This document shows, piece by piece, positions 9,401 to 16,517 of a stretch of 64,000 bases of DNA (the first letter of the stretch is position 1; every line of letters starts with the position of its first letter). The DNA is taken from the NCBI RefSeq assembly GCF_030551255.1, contig NZ_CP130630.1, positions 4,011,501-4,075,500 of the forward strand. The letters are read 5' to 3'. A model generated the notes under the pieces. That model saw only the letters and a list, made by a program, of their open reading frames with translations. It was not told the origin of the DNA and searched no databases. The translations under genes were made by a program, and so were the position numbers. Origin of the DNA: Streptomyces sp. NL15-2K. GTDB taxonomy: Bacteria > Actinomycetota > Actinomycetes > Streptomycetales > Streptomycetaceae.

Positions 9401-10170
9401 AGGGCACTCAGGCCGACGAAGACGCCGGTGCGGGTGCCCTGGAGGGCGTGGGCAGGTACTCCCGCATGGTCCAGCGCCTCGCAGCTGACTTCGAGCAGCA
9501 GCCGCTGCTGGGGATCCATGACTTCGGCCTCGAGGGGCGTGATGCCGAAGAAGTCCGCGTCGAATCCCTCGATGTCGTCGAGGAAGGCGCCGCACTGTGT
9601 GGTGGATTCCATCAGGGCGGTGACGTCGGGCGCTGTGCCGGTGAAGTTCCGCCACCGTCCTTCGGGCACCTGGCTGACCGCGTCCGTTCCCGCCAGGAGT
9701 TGTTCCCAGAACGCGTCCGGTCCGTGCACGTTTCCGGGCAGGCGGCAGCCGATGCCGACGATCGCGATGGCGCGGTCGTCAGTGCTGGAAGTGGCGGCCG
9801 CTTCGTCGGACGTATCGAGCTGCTCGTCCGATTCCGCGCTGTCGGCGTTGTCGGCGTTGTCGGCGGTCGTCAGGGTGCTGACCAGTTGTCCGATGGTGGG
9901 GTGTTCCCACAGCAACGTGGCGGGCAGTGACCGGTCCAGCATCTTCTCCAGCTCGCCGGCCAGTCCGACGGCGTCGCGGGAGGTGAGGCCGTATTCCGCC
10001 AAAGGGCGGGCGTCGTCGAGTTGTTCCGGGGAGATGCCGCTGATGTCCGAGACCAGCTGCACCAGCGCGTTCCGCAGGTCGGTAACGCCCGATCCGGCGC
10101 GACTGTCCGTGGTGGAGGTCGTGGTCGGGGTGTCCTCGACCGGCTCCTTGTGTCCGCCTGGTTGCTTCAT
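3481..10170 (-). CDS. Type I PKS: ACP-KS-AT-(DH)-KR-ACP-(ACP)-TE
   Basis: Single-module synthase of 2229 aa. In order: ACP (30-100, Ser64 in GLTSRDAV); KS (134-560; Cys304, His439, His479); AT (675-960; Ser761 in GHSMGE, GAGHS at 862-866 where malonyl ATs have HAFHS and methylmalonyl ATs YASH); a DH-shaped region (about 1027-1290) without the catalytic HxxxGxxxxP motif; KR (1290-1690; GGLTGLG, Ser1633-region, Tyr1646; LHD instead of LDD); ACP (1765-1840, Ser1798 in GLDSL); a second carrier-like domain (1875-1950) with GGDQ, lacking the phosphopantetheine serine; and TE (1970-2229, Ser2038 in GWSFGG). An N-terminal ACP next to a FAAL gene is the Pks13-type loading arrangement. Its start overlaps the FAAL stop (ATGA). 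The predicted product is an alpha-alkyl beta-hydroxy acyl chain. Confidence 0.92.
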   Translation of the reverse strand: MKQPGGHKEPVEDTPTTTSTTDSRAGSGVTDLRNALVQLVSDISGISPEQLDDARPLAEYGLTSRDAVGLAGELEKMLDRSLPATLLWEHPTIGQLVSTLTTADNADNADSAESDEQLDTSDEAAATSSTDDRAIAIVGIGCRLPGNVHGPDAFWEQLLAGTDAVSQVPEGRWRNFTGTAPDVTALMESTTQCGAFLDDIEGFDADFFGITPLEAEVMDPQQRLLLEVSCEALDHAGVPAHALQGTRTGVFVGLSALEYGHLTTSDPARLTPWTSTGAAGSIVANRVSYLLDLRGPSITTDSACSSSLVAVHLACRSLRSGECDTALAAGVNVLLSPAVTASFEQAGALAADGKCKPFDAAADGITRGEGCGVVVLKRLADAQRDGDRVIAVVRGTAVNQDGRSAGLMAPNPTAQEALLRDALRDARIDAADVDYVEAHGTGTLLGDPIEAAALGAVVGRGRRPDQPLLIGSVKSNLGHLEGAAGIIGLIKTALALQRSRIPASLHFRSPNPHIDFAELGLRVVTEPTVWPTPGHRPGRAGVSAFGFGGTNAHAVLEQAPPTVPSPALPSPADDEEGNHPHILVVSARSPDRLADVAASLSRWVAADDAPALIDIAHTLASHRRGPSCAAVVARTHPEAAARLAALARDETVPGVVAACTDAGAAQSSTARRPVFVFSGYGSQWKGMGRRLLTEDSVFAAQVSALDPVFIAESGSSLTDMLTSESGRTVDRTQPLLFGIQLALAQTMRAYGVEPAAVIGHSMGEVTAAVVAGALDAGDGLRVIACRSARLATIDAEQAGAMAAIELPAQSRTDILSRFPGVEVAVHSSPQRCTVAGPAQAVRDLVDELTEQGRLARLLEVGGAGHSAAVDPILPPLREDLVALRPSAPTTPWYSTVLDDPRADPAADASYWCANVRRPVRLQQAVTAATEDGHTLFLEISPHPIAVVPLTETLDATPGGDQALAVPTLHKNADDTVAVRAALARLHFAGVTMSTGLWPAGARTALPTPAWRHKRFWFSRHVGSTPVGGHPLLGVRTDDPRTGAVLWLGDVGTRRHRPGSTVHDRAVLTLAEAAELMIEAGLDLWAREGITHLGIEDLRIHQWLAISSSTPLTAVWEPASGTHGTVTLHARGTGTAWRCYASARITREPEPPGEHHPDVEQAPAFIQHFASADLQHPHRPSYAHLLTAMFESLSAAGAESTPPGSDRAVQATAHTVPVGVRTLHIKGPGILDTGYDIRCTPAVGADSADTDADQWHVTAQGATSEIVARSVLLRPIEQREVPRPLETCTYDIQWKKSTVPLPLGLHRALLVSDEPHAAGGITASLASALEAGGVGVTLTDAQDDACDSVLDAWLQIPQDGPSAVVLLFPQHERDDDMRPLRTAARVARCLAGGTHQQPPRLWMATVLAQATGPGEPGTPHLACLRGLVRVMALEHPHLRTSLVDIDKQPGAVGDLVQELLAGGDADEIAWRAGTRLTACLARADLTPQRNDEVAFTRPDGAYIITGGLTGLGLATAGRLAEQGVGRIVLNGRRAPGPEAQSVLAELLAQGISVAVVQGDIAEPDVAPSLVRAALAEGHTLRGIAHCAGVLHDRMITDLEPADLDTVLRPKTVGARNLQAATADHDLDWWVIYSSAAALVGSPGQSAYAAANAWLDAMAHHRRASGRPTTAIAWGPWENVGGAAGNPALALDPIHLTEGMDALQALVTLNRTHVGVVHLDTDRVLAAFPGLSAIPFFTDVLEDGALSADDWVGPAGIAALGSSAPDTVYARLVKRAAAIMGFSAHELNETTALTDLGLDSLMAVRIHNAVRQDFGIDLPASSLLRGACLRELGGAVLEQLGLGSAAPEAGSPPAAPDSTRQAQPSAPSLPSSLGARDAAERLVASAWAEVLHRGPTDIHEDFTAAGGDQRAAEAMAVVIRRRLGNDTRLSLTAPAILAHRTVAAVAELIRPVVNRTGQSALTTLRPASAGSQRPPLFTFHPAGGPTSVYLPLTGLLPAEQPVYGLERVEELRTMEDKAAHYRALMRDVQPEGPYHLLGWSFGGCLAYEVACQMKQEGQDIGFLGLIDTILPAALPQRESPEFLLERFGRFAEYIEKTYGHRLDLPYEELAATPDEQQIDVIMRLVADAGLDMSPGIMEHQRTSYVDARVGERYVPRPHDGHVVLYRAQQPQQLTTALDPRYLRQDADLGWAPLCESLEIVPVEGDHLSVIDPPHVRTIARHVARAIGRHTQ

Positions 10171-11948
10171 CCGGTGCCGGTCTCCCTCTGTGCTCGCGTG
10201 TCGGAGCTCCAGGCGCCCTGGAGGTAGCGCTCACGGCATGCTCCGCGGGCGACCTTGCCGCTGGTGGTGTGGGGAACGGTGCCCGGCTGGGCAAGGACGA
10301 AGTCGTGAAGGGCGATGGCGTGGCCGGCGGACACCGCCGCGCGGACGGCGCGTGTCGCCTCGTCCAGGACGCTGTGGGGTTCTGCGAGGTCACGGGCGTG
10401 CTCGGCGACGACGACCAGGCGTTCTCCGTCATCGGTGAGGACGGAGAACGCTGCGGTGTGGTGGCGGCGGACGGCCGGATGGGCCGTCTCGACGGTCTGC
10501 TCGATGTCCTGCGGATAGTGATTGGTGCCGTCGATGATCACGAGGTCCTTGATGCGGCCGGTGATGTAGAGCTGCTTGTCGTGAAACAGTCCGAGATCGC
10601 CGGTGCGCAGCCAGTGATGCGTGTGGTCGCTCGGGGAGTCACCGTGGAGTGTGGCGCGGAAGGTGGTTTCGCTCTGTTCCGGGCGTCTCCAGTAGCCACG
10701 TCCGACGTTGGGCCCGCGAAGCCAGATCTCGCCGACGTGCCCGTCCTCCAGACGGACGCGGGTGAGCGGGTCGACGATGGCGGCCTCCTGCTCGGTCGGC
10801 TGTCCGCATCCGACCAGGCGGGTCACTGCCTGCGCTTCGGTCGCCTCGACCACACGGGCGGTGCCGTCCGCCAGCGCGTCACGGTCGAAGCAGGTGACGG
10901 TCGGTTCCTCCCCGGCCGGTGAGGCGGAGACGAACACGGTCGCCTCGGCCAGCCCGTAGGACGGGCGCATGGCTGTGCGGACCATGCCGACCGGGGCGAA
11001 GGCCTGCTGGAACCGTTGTAGCGTCTGCTCGACGATGGGTTCACTGCCGTTGACCATGGCAGCAACCGATCCCAGTGACAGCTCGCTGCGCTCCTCGTCG
11101 GTGACGCGGCGCGCACAGTAGTCGTAGGCGAAGTTGGGAGCGGCGGTGAGCGCTCCCGGGTACCGGGTGAGCAGACGCAGCCACCTGATGGGCTGTTGCA
11201 CGAAGGCCAACGGCTCCATGAGTACCGAGTGGACGTGGCCGACGATGGGCAGCACGACCGCCAGAACCAGCCCCATGTCGTGGTACAGCGGAAGCCAGCC
11301 GACGGTGCGGTTGCGCCCGGTGCGGATGTCGTACGCCTCCAGGGCCTGGCGTGCGTTGGCGCAGACGTTGGCGTGGGTGATCTCCACTCCGGACGGCACG
11401 CGGGTGGAGCCCGAGGTGTACTGCAGGTAGGCGCAGTCCTCGGGTCGCGGGTGAAGGGTCTCCTCGCCCGTCGGTACGACCCCTGGCGCCGGCCCTGAGA
11501 GCAGTTCCTGCTCGGTGACCACGCGTACGCGGAGGCCGTCCTGGTTGGCACAGAACTTCTCCGCGGCCTGAAGCGAGTCGGGGCTGGTGAGGGCGAGCAC
11601 CGGGTCGGCGTCGGTGAGTGCGGCGGCGAGCTTGTCCGCATGGCCGGGCAGGGCCGGAGGGAAGAGAGGGACGGCGATCGCGCCGGCGCACGTGGCCGCG
11701 AGAAAGCCGACGACGTAGTCCAGGTTCTGCGGTGCCACGACAGCCACGCGCTCGCCGGCTGCGCCGGTGTGACGCAGGGCGGCCGCGAGGGTGCGCACCC
11801 GCTTCTCCAGTTGGCGCCACGTCAGGCTGGAGGGGACTCCGTCGCGTTCGGTGCTGAAGTCCACGAAAGTGAACGCTGTCTCGTCGGGGGTTTGTGCTGC
11901 GGCCTGAGCGAGATGGTGGCTGATCGTGTCACTAACGGTTTCCAGCAC
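10167..11948 (-). CDS. Fatty-acyl-AMP ligase (FAAL, FadD32-like)
   Basis: An ANL-superfamily enzyme of about 593 aa. It activates a free fatty acid as acyl-AMP and loads it on a carrier protein, not on CoA. The ATP-binding motif is YLQYTSGSTRVPSG (about residues 175-188), and the C-terminal signature GRIKDLVIIDGTNHYPQDIE is the NHYP form seen in FadD32/FAAL proteins. The TGDLG motif is present. I propose GTG at 11948 (LETVSDTISHHL follows), because homologues begin at this point; upstream residues to 12155 look non-coding. The stop overlaps the PKS start by 4 nt, so both should be made in equal amounts and the FAAL most likely charges the PKS N-terminal ACP. Divergent from the MFS gene. Confidence 0.92.
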   Translation of the reverse strand: MLETVSDTISHHLAQAAAQTPDETAFTFVDFSTERDGVPSSLTWRQLEKRVRTLAAALRHTGAAGERVAVVAPQNLDYVVGFLAATCAGAIAVPLFPPALPGHADKLAAALTDADPVLALTSPDSLQAAEKFCANQDGLRVRVVTEQELLSGPAPGVVPTGEETLHPRPEDCAYLQYTSGSTRVPSGVEITHANVCANARQALEAYDIRTGRNRTVGWLPLYHDMGLVLAVVLPIVGHVHSVLMEPLAFVQQPIRWLRLLTRYPGALTAAPNFAYDYCARRVTDEERSELSLGSVAAMVNGSEPIVEQTLQRFQQAFAPVGMVRTAMRPSYGLAEATVFVSASPAGEEPTVTCFDRDALADGTARVVEATEAQAVTRLVGCGQPTEQEAAIVDPLTRVRLEDGHVGEIWLRGPNVGRGYWRRPEQSETTFRATLHGDSPSDHTHHWLRTGDLGLFHDKQLYITGRIKDLVIIDGTNHYPQDIEQTVETAHPAVRRHHTAAFSVLTDDGERLVVVAEHARDLAEPHSVLDEATRAVRAAVSAGHAIALHDFVLAQPGTVPHTTSGKVARGACRERYLQGAWSSDTRAQRETGTG

Positions 11949-12292
11949 TGAGTCACCGAACCTTCGTTCCGGGCAAGGATTGGACTCTTTGGCCGTTAGG
12001 CCGTAAGGCGGAGTTGATGGCAACCGTCGCCGCCCAGCACCTTTTTCCACTGAATGCTGGCAGTGGTGAGTGATCAGCCAAACACGGAGACATGGCTGGC
12101 TTCCAGTGACACACCGAATCGGCCACCCGGCCGGTGCAACGAGGCCGAGCAGCATGCCTTTGCAGCACCGAATACCCTAATCAGGGTCTTCACAAGTCGC
12201 ACTTGAGTCACCCAGAGGGCAGCGTATGCCGAAGGGGCATGAAGAACGTGTCTGCCCATCCATGCCCTCCCCCGCTGCTCGAGGCAGGTCCC
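11949..12292. promoter_or_regulatory. Divergent promoter region between FAAL-PKS operon and MFS exporter
   Basis: This stretch separates two divergent units and must contain both promoters. It is noticeably less GC-rich than its surroundings around 11990-12060. I see no convincing ORF or strong palindrome. GAGG at 12281-12284 is the ribosome-binding site of the MFS gene. No regulator gene is visible in the part of the cluster inside the window. Confidence 0.5.
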
Positions 12293-13747
12293 ATGAGTCG
12301 ACTGCGTATCCTCGCCATCCTCATGGCCGTTCTTCTGCCGTCATTCATGACGGCCCTGGACAACACCATCGTCAATGTGGCACTGCCTCAAATCCGAGCC
12401 GAACTCGCATTGGGTGACGCCGACATGAAATGGGCAGCAGTCATTTACCCCCTCACCCTCTCAAGCTTTCTCCTCCTGGGCGGGCACCTGGCCGACACCG
12501 TCGGGCGGCGCGCGACGCTGTTGCTCGGCGTCGCCTTCTTCACCGTTTCCTCGGTCGGATGCAGCGTGGCGACCTCAGGAATGGTGCTGATCGCTTTCAG
12601 AGGGCTGCAAGGAGCCGGCGCAGCGCTGATCCTGCCGGCCTCACTGGCGGTCCTGTCGCACGACCTTCCGCCCCGCGCACGCAATACCGCCTTCAGCGCC
12701 ATCACCGCAACGCTGGCCTCGGCGCTGGCTTGCGGACCCGTTGTCTCCGGTGTGATGACGCAGCACCTGGGCTGGGAATCGGTCTTTGCGATCAACGCGC
12801 CGCTGGGATGCGCGAGCCTCCTCGTCGGTTTCGTCGTTCCCCGGCCCGGCTCCTCGCCCGGCTCTGCGCCCACACCATCGGCCACCCTCTCTCTCCGCAT
12901 TGTGGCATTGGCCTGTTCCTCGCTGGCGGCCCTCGCCTACTGCCTGATCGAAGGACCCGGGCGTGGATACGTCAGCCTTCCCGTGGCCGCGTCGGGAATC
13001 ATTGCCGTCGCCTCGGCCGTCGGCCTGTCGTACGAGCTGACGATGCGCCGGAATGCCGCGCTGCGGCTTCTCTTTCGGCCGCGTCCCTTCATCGGCGGGA
13101 TCATCACTCAGCTGCTGTGGGGGCTGAGCGTGAGCGGAGTCTATTTCTTCACCTCTCAATTCCTGCAGAACGGGCTCGGTCTCACCCCGACGTCAGCCGG
13201 ACTGACGTTCATCCCCGTGGCGCTTTCCCTGCTGGTCATCGCTCCCTTCATCGCCCGGATGGCGCGGCGCTGGGGAGACGGGCCAATCTCCGCTCTGGGC
13301 CTGCTCATGGTTGGCCTCGGCCTGCTCATGGTCGCCCTGGGAAGCTCCGGAGGAAATCTGGTCCACATTTTGCCGGGTCTTTCGACCATCGGCTTCGGCT
13401 CCGCACTGGCTGTTCCGCTGAGCACCCGTGCGCTGGAATCCTCGCCCGACCACCTTTCCGGCATCGCCGCCGGGTTGTTCAGCGCCATCCGCGAGGCGTC
13501 CGGAGTCGTCGGGATCGCCTTGGTGGGCGCGATGGTGTCGTTCGTGGAGCATGACGCAGCCGCCGCAGGAGCCAATGACTCGGACGCGTTCCTCTCCGGC
13601 TACCAAGCCGGTCTGTGTCTGGCCGCCGCGCTGGTCGGGGCAGGAGTACCCGTCGCGTTGTGGGCGCTGCGACGCCACGGGGGCACGGCACATGGCGGCA
13701 AGGGGCAGTCGCCCTTGAATGTGGACACCTTGAAGCCTGGATCGTGA
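12293..13747 (+). CDS. MFS drug/lipid exporter, DHA2 (EmrB/QacA-like)
   Basis: A 484-aa polytopic protein. The DHA2 family normally has 14 transmembrane helices, and the hydrophobic pattern here fits. It carries the N-terminal TALDNTIVNVALP signature, motif A as GGHLADTVGRRATLL after helix 2 and the RGLQGAGAALILPASLA motif. The start is ATG 12293, with GAGG 8 nt upstream; an upstream in-frame extension lacks a ribosome-binding site. It is divergent from FAAL-PKS and is the likely exporter of the cluster product, in the role MmpL3 plays for trehalose monomycolate, although it belongs to a different superfamily. The substrate is an inference from context. Confidence 0.88.
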   Translation: MSRLRILAILMAVLLPSFMTALDNTIVNVALPQIRAELALGDADMKWAAVIYPLTLSSFLLLGGHLADTVGRRATLLLGVAFFTVSSVGCSVATSGMVLIAFRGLQGAGAALILPASLAVLSHDLPPRARNTAFSAITATLASALACGPVVSGVMTQHLGWESVFAINAPLGCASLLVGFVVPRPGSSPGSAPTPSATLSLRIVALACSSLAALAYCLIEGPGRGYVSLPVAASGIIAVASAVGLSYELTMRRNAALRLLFRPRPFIGGIITQLLWGLSVSGVYFFTSQFLQNGLGLTPTSAGLTFIPVALSLLVIAPFIARMARRWGDGPISALGLLMVGLGLLMVALGSSGGNLVHILPGLSTIGFGSALAVPLSTRALESSPDHLSGIAAGLFSAIREASGVVGIALVGAMVSFVEHDAAAAGANDSDAFLSGYQAGLCLAAALVGAGVPVALWALRRHGGTAHGGKGQSPLNVDTLKPGS

Positions 13748-13804
13748 GCACGCCACAGTCCGGCGCGGCGGCCCGCGGCCGTGGCACGCCTCCGGCCCGG
13801 CGGC

Positions 13805-13853
13805 ATACAGGGGTGGCCGGGACCCGGTATCGGGTCCCGGCCACCCCCGTATG
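13805..13853. terminator. Bidirectional hairpin terminator
   Basis: Long, almost perfect inverted repeat (arms around GGGGTGGCCGGGACCCG and its complement, loop GTAT). It lies between the convergent MFS gene and the small secreted protein gene at 13917 and can serve both. Confidence 0.75.
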
Positions 13854-13916
13854 TACGGATGGACTTACGCGAGTGCTGCCGACGACAAAAGGCGCCTCGG
13901 CCGTCTCGGTCTGACG

Positions 13917-14195
13917 TCAGGACTGCTTGCCAGGGACGGAGAAGCTGCTGACGCAGTCGATCTGACCGCCTGAGGCCGGACAGTCCTGTGTCGAGTGGTT
14001 GACGACGGTGATGTTTCCGCGCTTGTCGGTGGTGACCTGGTACTCCTTCACCTGCGAACAGCTCTTGTAGCCGTTGCCGTTGTCGACGCACCCGCTGGAG
14101 CGGTCATCGGCGAAGGCCTGGACGGCACCGGCACCGATCAGAGCAAAGCTCCCCAGGACGCCCACTGCCGCTGCGATCTTCTTCGAATTGAACAT
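13917..14195 (-). CDS. Small secreted protein, four cysteines, unknown function
   Basis: Predicted 92-aa precursor. MFNSKKIAAAVGVLGSFALI begins a Sec signal peptide that probably ends after QAFA, leaving about 65 mature residues. The mature part has four cysteines (SGC, KSC, QDC, IDC), enough for two disulfides. ATG 14195 is chosen because AAAAGGCAG lies just upstream and the signal begins there; the frame opens at 14279. It shares general layout, but no clear sequence, with the four MxKYQK-type paralogues downstream. I do not recognise a family. It is likely cell-surface or extracellular. Confidence 0.7.
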   Translation of the reverse strand: MFNSKKIAAAVGVLGSFALIGAGAVQAFADDRSSGCVDNGNGYKSCSQVKEYQVTTDKRGNITVVNHSTQDCPASGGQIDCVSSFSVPGKQS

Positions 14196-14335
14196 CTGCC
14201 TTTTCCTTTTACCGTCGGCCCCCGTGACTGGACTGCGGTGCGTTCCGGACGCGTGGCCCGGGAACGAAGTCAGTGGCAACTCCGAGGCTCGGACACCTGG
14301 TCGGCCCCTGATGGCTGCCTACACCCGATGAGCGA

Positions 14336-14608
14336 CTACTTGCCGGCGGGGACGACCTGAGTGCACTTCACCGACTTGCGCTCGCTCTGGTCGACGAACT
14401 GGACGCCGAGGAGGTTGATCACGAGATTCACGTCGCCGACATTGACCAGTCCCCAATTGGCCTCGTCCGTGGAGCACTTCTGGTTCTGCTGGGGGTTGTC
14501 GGCCTTGGCCTTCGAGTCCCCGTCCGCAGCCTGGCCGACGCCGGCGCCCAGGAAGCTGACGCTGCCGAGCATGGCAACGGCGACTGCCGCCTTCTGGTAC
14601 TTGCGCAT
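14336..14608 (-). CDS. Small secreted protein, MxKYQK paralogue family, copy 1
   Basis: A 90-aa precursor. The signal MRKYQKAAVAVAMLGSVSFL is nearly identical to three genes downstream (starts at 15140, 16015 and 16517); cleavage is probably after GQA. The mature part (about 62 aa) has two cysteines, in QKCSTDEA and VKCTQV, that are conserved in all copies and could form one disulfide. It is the most divergent copy: where the others have ADEVNI...APTNAAG it has TDEANWGLVNVGDVNLVINLL. No family is recognised. The role could be cell-wall or aerial-surface related, but nothing in the sequence shows it. Confidence 0.72.
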   Translation of the reverse strand: MRKYQKAAVAVAMLGSVSFLGAGVGQAADGDSKAKADNPQQNQKCSTDEANWGLVNVGDVNLVINLLGVQFVDQSERKSVKCTQVVPAGK

Positions 14609-14807
14609 TACTTCTCCGTTCTCGTTTAGTCACGGCCAGTAACAGAACAGCCGCGCACAGTTGTCAACTGTAAGGGATGTTAGGGGTATCAGTGAGCGAA
14701 ACACCCAAGATGGGGATTTCCCCAAAAAGACCCATAATCTAGCTTTTGTGTCCGCATACGAGTGACCGCCTGGCCGACTCAGGCGACCTGCGCAGAGAAC
14801 CCAAACA

Positions 14808-14852
14808 GCGGGCCCCGGGGTTCGAACGCCTGGTTCGAACCCCGGGGCCCGC
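14808..14852. terminator. Perfect 20-bp hairpin terminator after paralogue 2
   Basis: Arms 14808-14827 and 14833-14852 are exactly complementary over 20 bp with a 5-nt loop (GCCTG). It lies immediately downstream of the gene ending at 14874. The core GGCCCCGGGGTTCGAAC recurs with small changes at 15688 and 16182, so the terminators were duplicated together with the genes. Confidence 0.85.
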
Positions 14853-14873
14853 TTGAGATCACCCGGCCAGCAC

Positions 14874-15140
14874 TTACCGGCCGATGGTGAAGAGCTGAGC
14901 ACACTCCACCGACGTACGCTTACTCTGGTCGATGAACTGGAAGCCCGCCGCATTGGTCGGCGCGAAGACGTCCGCCAAGTCGGAGCCCTTGATGTTGACC
15001 TCGTCCGCCGAGCACTCCTGGCTCTGCTTGTTGTCGAGCTTGACCTTCGGGTCCCCGTCAGCGTGGCCGACACCGGCACCCAGGAAGCTGACACTGCCGA
15101 GCATGGCCGCGACGACTGCGACCTTCTGGTACTTGTGCAT
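14874..15140 (-). CDS. Small secreted protein, MxKYQK paralogue family, copy 2
   Basis: An 88-aa precursor beginning MHKYQKVAVVAAMLGSVSFL, with signal cleavage probably at GHA. The mature peptide of about 60 aa has the conserved cysteines in QECSADEVNI and VECAQLF, plus the shared FAPTNAAGFQFIDQS segment. The start is at ATG 15140; the upstream stretch of the frame (to 15242) shows no signal peptide and no conservation. A perfect hairpin follows the stop. Copies 2 and 3 are the most similar pair, which fits recent tandem duplication. Function unknown. Confidence 0.72.
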   Translation of the reverse strand: MHKYQKVAVVAAMLGSVSFLGAGVGHADGDPKVKLDNKQSQECSADEVNIKGSDLADVFAPTNAAGFQFIDQSKRTSVECAQLFTIGR

Positions 15141-15296
15141 TACGTCTCCGTTTCTTGTGTCGACACAGTCCGTTAGGGACTGGTCACCGACAGTCCTCAC
15201 CTTAAGGAGCGTTTCTGGCTTTTTGCTACGCGAAACGCCCATTGCGCTCTCATCTCGAGAGGTTTTCCGTCACGGGGTACTTGCTGCGGCGTCCGC

Positions 15297-15665
15297 AAGC
15301 AGGCAGCGAGCCGACCATCCCGGCCATGCCGGGCAGGCTCGCCGCGCAGTACGACACGTCGGCTGCGCATGATCGCGGGATCCGACGACGACCTGGCGGA
15401 CATGCTCACCCGCGTCGCGAACCAGCCGACGACCCGCTGAGCCAGAGGCACCAATCGGGCATCCGGCCACGCTCCGGCTCCTGGAAAACATCGACTCCCC
15501 CGCCCGGATCCGTGAGGCCGGACGCGCGCCGACCGATCACGATCCCGCACCCCAGGTCCGCGCACAGCCGAGCATGCGACCCAAGGCATCTTCACCGCTC
15601 GGGGTGAACCGACTTGTTGCCCCGGCAGGACGCCGCCGTGGTCGTGACCAAGATCGGCGGGAACC
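15297..15665 (+). pseudogene. Degenerate IS110-family transposase remnant
   Basis: The stretch between paralogues 2 and 3 holds no intact gene. Conceptual translation in shifting frames gives pieces typical of the C-terminal half of IS110 transposases: AGSDDDLADMLTRVANQ (about 15370-15425), then LRLLENIDSPARIREAGR (about 15460-15530) after a stop and frame change, and a poorer match to the VVPG region near 15625. Stops and frameshifts separate the pieces. The call rests on memory of the family pattern. It suggests an insertion element once sat inside the tandem array. Confidence 0.5.
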
Positions 15666-15687
15666 TGACCTCACCCCAAGCAGAACA

Positions 15688-15730
15688 GCAGGCCCCGGGG
15701 CTCGAACGGTGTTCGAGCCCCGGGGCCTGC
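15688..15730. terminator. Perfect 20-bp hairpin terminator after paralogue 3
   Basis: Arms 15688-15707 and 15711-15730 are exactly complementary with a 3-nt loop (GGT). The core GGCCCCGGGGCTCGAAC is closely related to the hairpin at 14808. It follows the gene ending at 15743. Confidence 0.85.
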
Positions 15731-15742
15731 TAGATCACCTGA

Positions 15743-16015
15743 TCAGCGCTTACCGCCGATGGTGAAGAGCTGAGCACACTCCACCGACGTACGCTCACTC
15801 CGGTCGACGAACTGGAGGCCCGCCGCATTGGTCGGCGCGAAGGCGTCCGCCGCCTCAGTGCCCGTGATGTTGACCTCGTCCGCCGAGCACTTCTGGCTCT
15901 GCTTGTTGTCGAGCTTGACCTTCGGGTCCCCGTCAGCGTGACCGACACCGGCACCCAGGAAGCTGACACTGCCGAGCATGGCCACGACGACTGCGGCCTT
16001 CTGGTACTTGCGCAT
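15743..16015 (-). CDS. Small secreted protein, MxKYQK paralogue family, copy 3
   Basis: A 90-aa precursor with signal MRKYQKAAVVVAMLGSVSFL, cleavage probably at GHA, then DGDPKVKLDNKQSQKC, identical to copy 2 except for the last changes. Conserved cysteines lie in QKCSADEVNI and VECAQLF. The ATG at 16015 is preceded by GAAACGGAGACGTA, a usable ribosome-binding site (GGAG). Each copy has its own upstream region and its own hairpin, so the genes are transcribed separately rather than as an operon. Function unknown. Confidence 0.72.
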   Translation of the reverse strand: MRKYQKAAVVVAMLGSVSFLGAGVGHADGDPKVKLDNKQSQKCSADEVNITGTEAADAFAPTNAAGLQFVDRSERTSVECAQLFTIGGKR

Positions 16016-16181
16016 TACGTCTCCGTTTCTCGTACCGACACAGCCCGTTACGGTCTGGTCACCTACAGCACTCATCGTAGGTGACTTTTTCGACTTTCAG
16101 CGCGCGAGACACTCAAAGGCAAAAACAAGACAATTGACAATGAACTCGGACAGACCAACGTCACCCCGCTCGGCAAGCCGC

Positions 16182-16228
16182 GGCAGACCCCGGGCCTCGA
16201 ACTCCTGGTTCGAGGCCCGAGGCCTGCC
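16182..16228. terminator. Hairpin terminator after paralogue 4
   Basis: Arms 16182-16202 and 16208-16228 pair over 21 positions with two mismatches, loop TCCTG. This is a decayed version of the perfect hairpins at 14808 and 15688, and it follows the gene ending at 16248. Confidence 0.75.
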
Positions 16229-16247
16229 TGAGTCACCTGATCAGTGA

Positions 16248-16517
16248 TCAGCCGCCGAACCCGAAGAGCTGACCACAGCGCACCGAGTTGCGGTCACTCG
16301 CGTCGATGATCTGGACACCGGCCCCATTGGTCGGCGCGAAGACGTCCGCCGCCTCGGTACCAACGATGTTCACCTCGTCCGCCGAGCAGATCTGGGTCTG
16401 GTCACTGCCGAGCTTGAGCTTGTGACCCTCGTCGCCGGCGTGACTGACGCCGGCGCCCAGGAAGCTGACGCTGCCGAGCATGGCCGCGACGACTGCGGCC
16501 TTCTGGTACTTGCGCAT
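16248..16517 (-). CDS. Small secreted protein, MxKYQK paralogue family, copy 4
   Basis: An 89-aa precursor starting MRKYQKAAVVAAMLGSVSFL, with the mature part beginning near GDEGHKLKLGSD. The shared core CSADEVNIVGTEAADVFAPT is kept, and the cysteines are in QICSADE and VRCGQLF. The C-terminus is LFGFGG rather than LFTIG. A ribosome-binding site (GGAGAGGAA) lies before ATG 16517. It is the first copy in the direction of transcription. Function unknown. Confidence 0.72.
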   Translation of the reverse strand: MRKYQKAAVVAAMLGSVSFLGAGVSHAGDEGHKLKLGSDQTQICSADEVNIVGTEAADVFAPTNGAGVQIIDASDRNSVRCGQLFGFGG

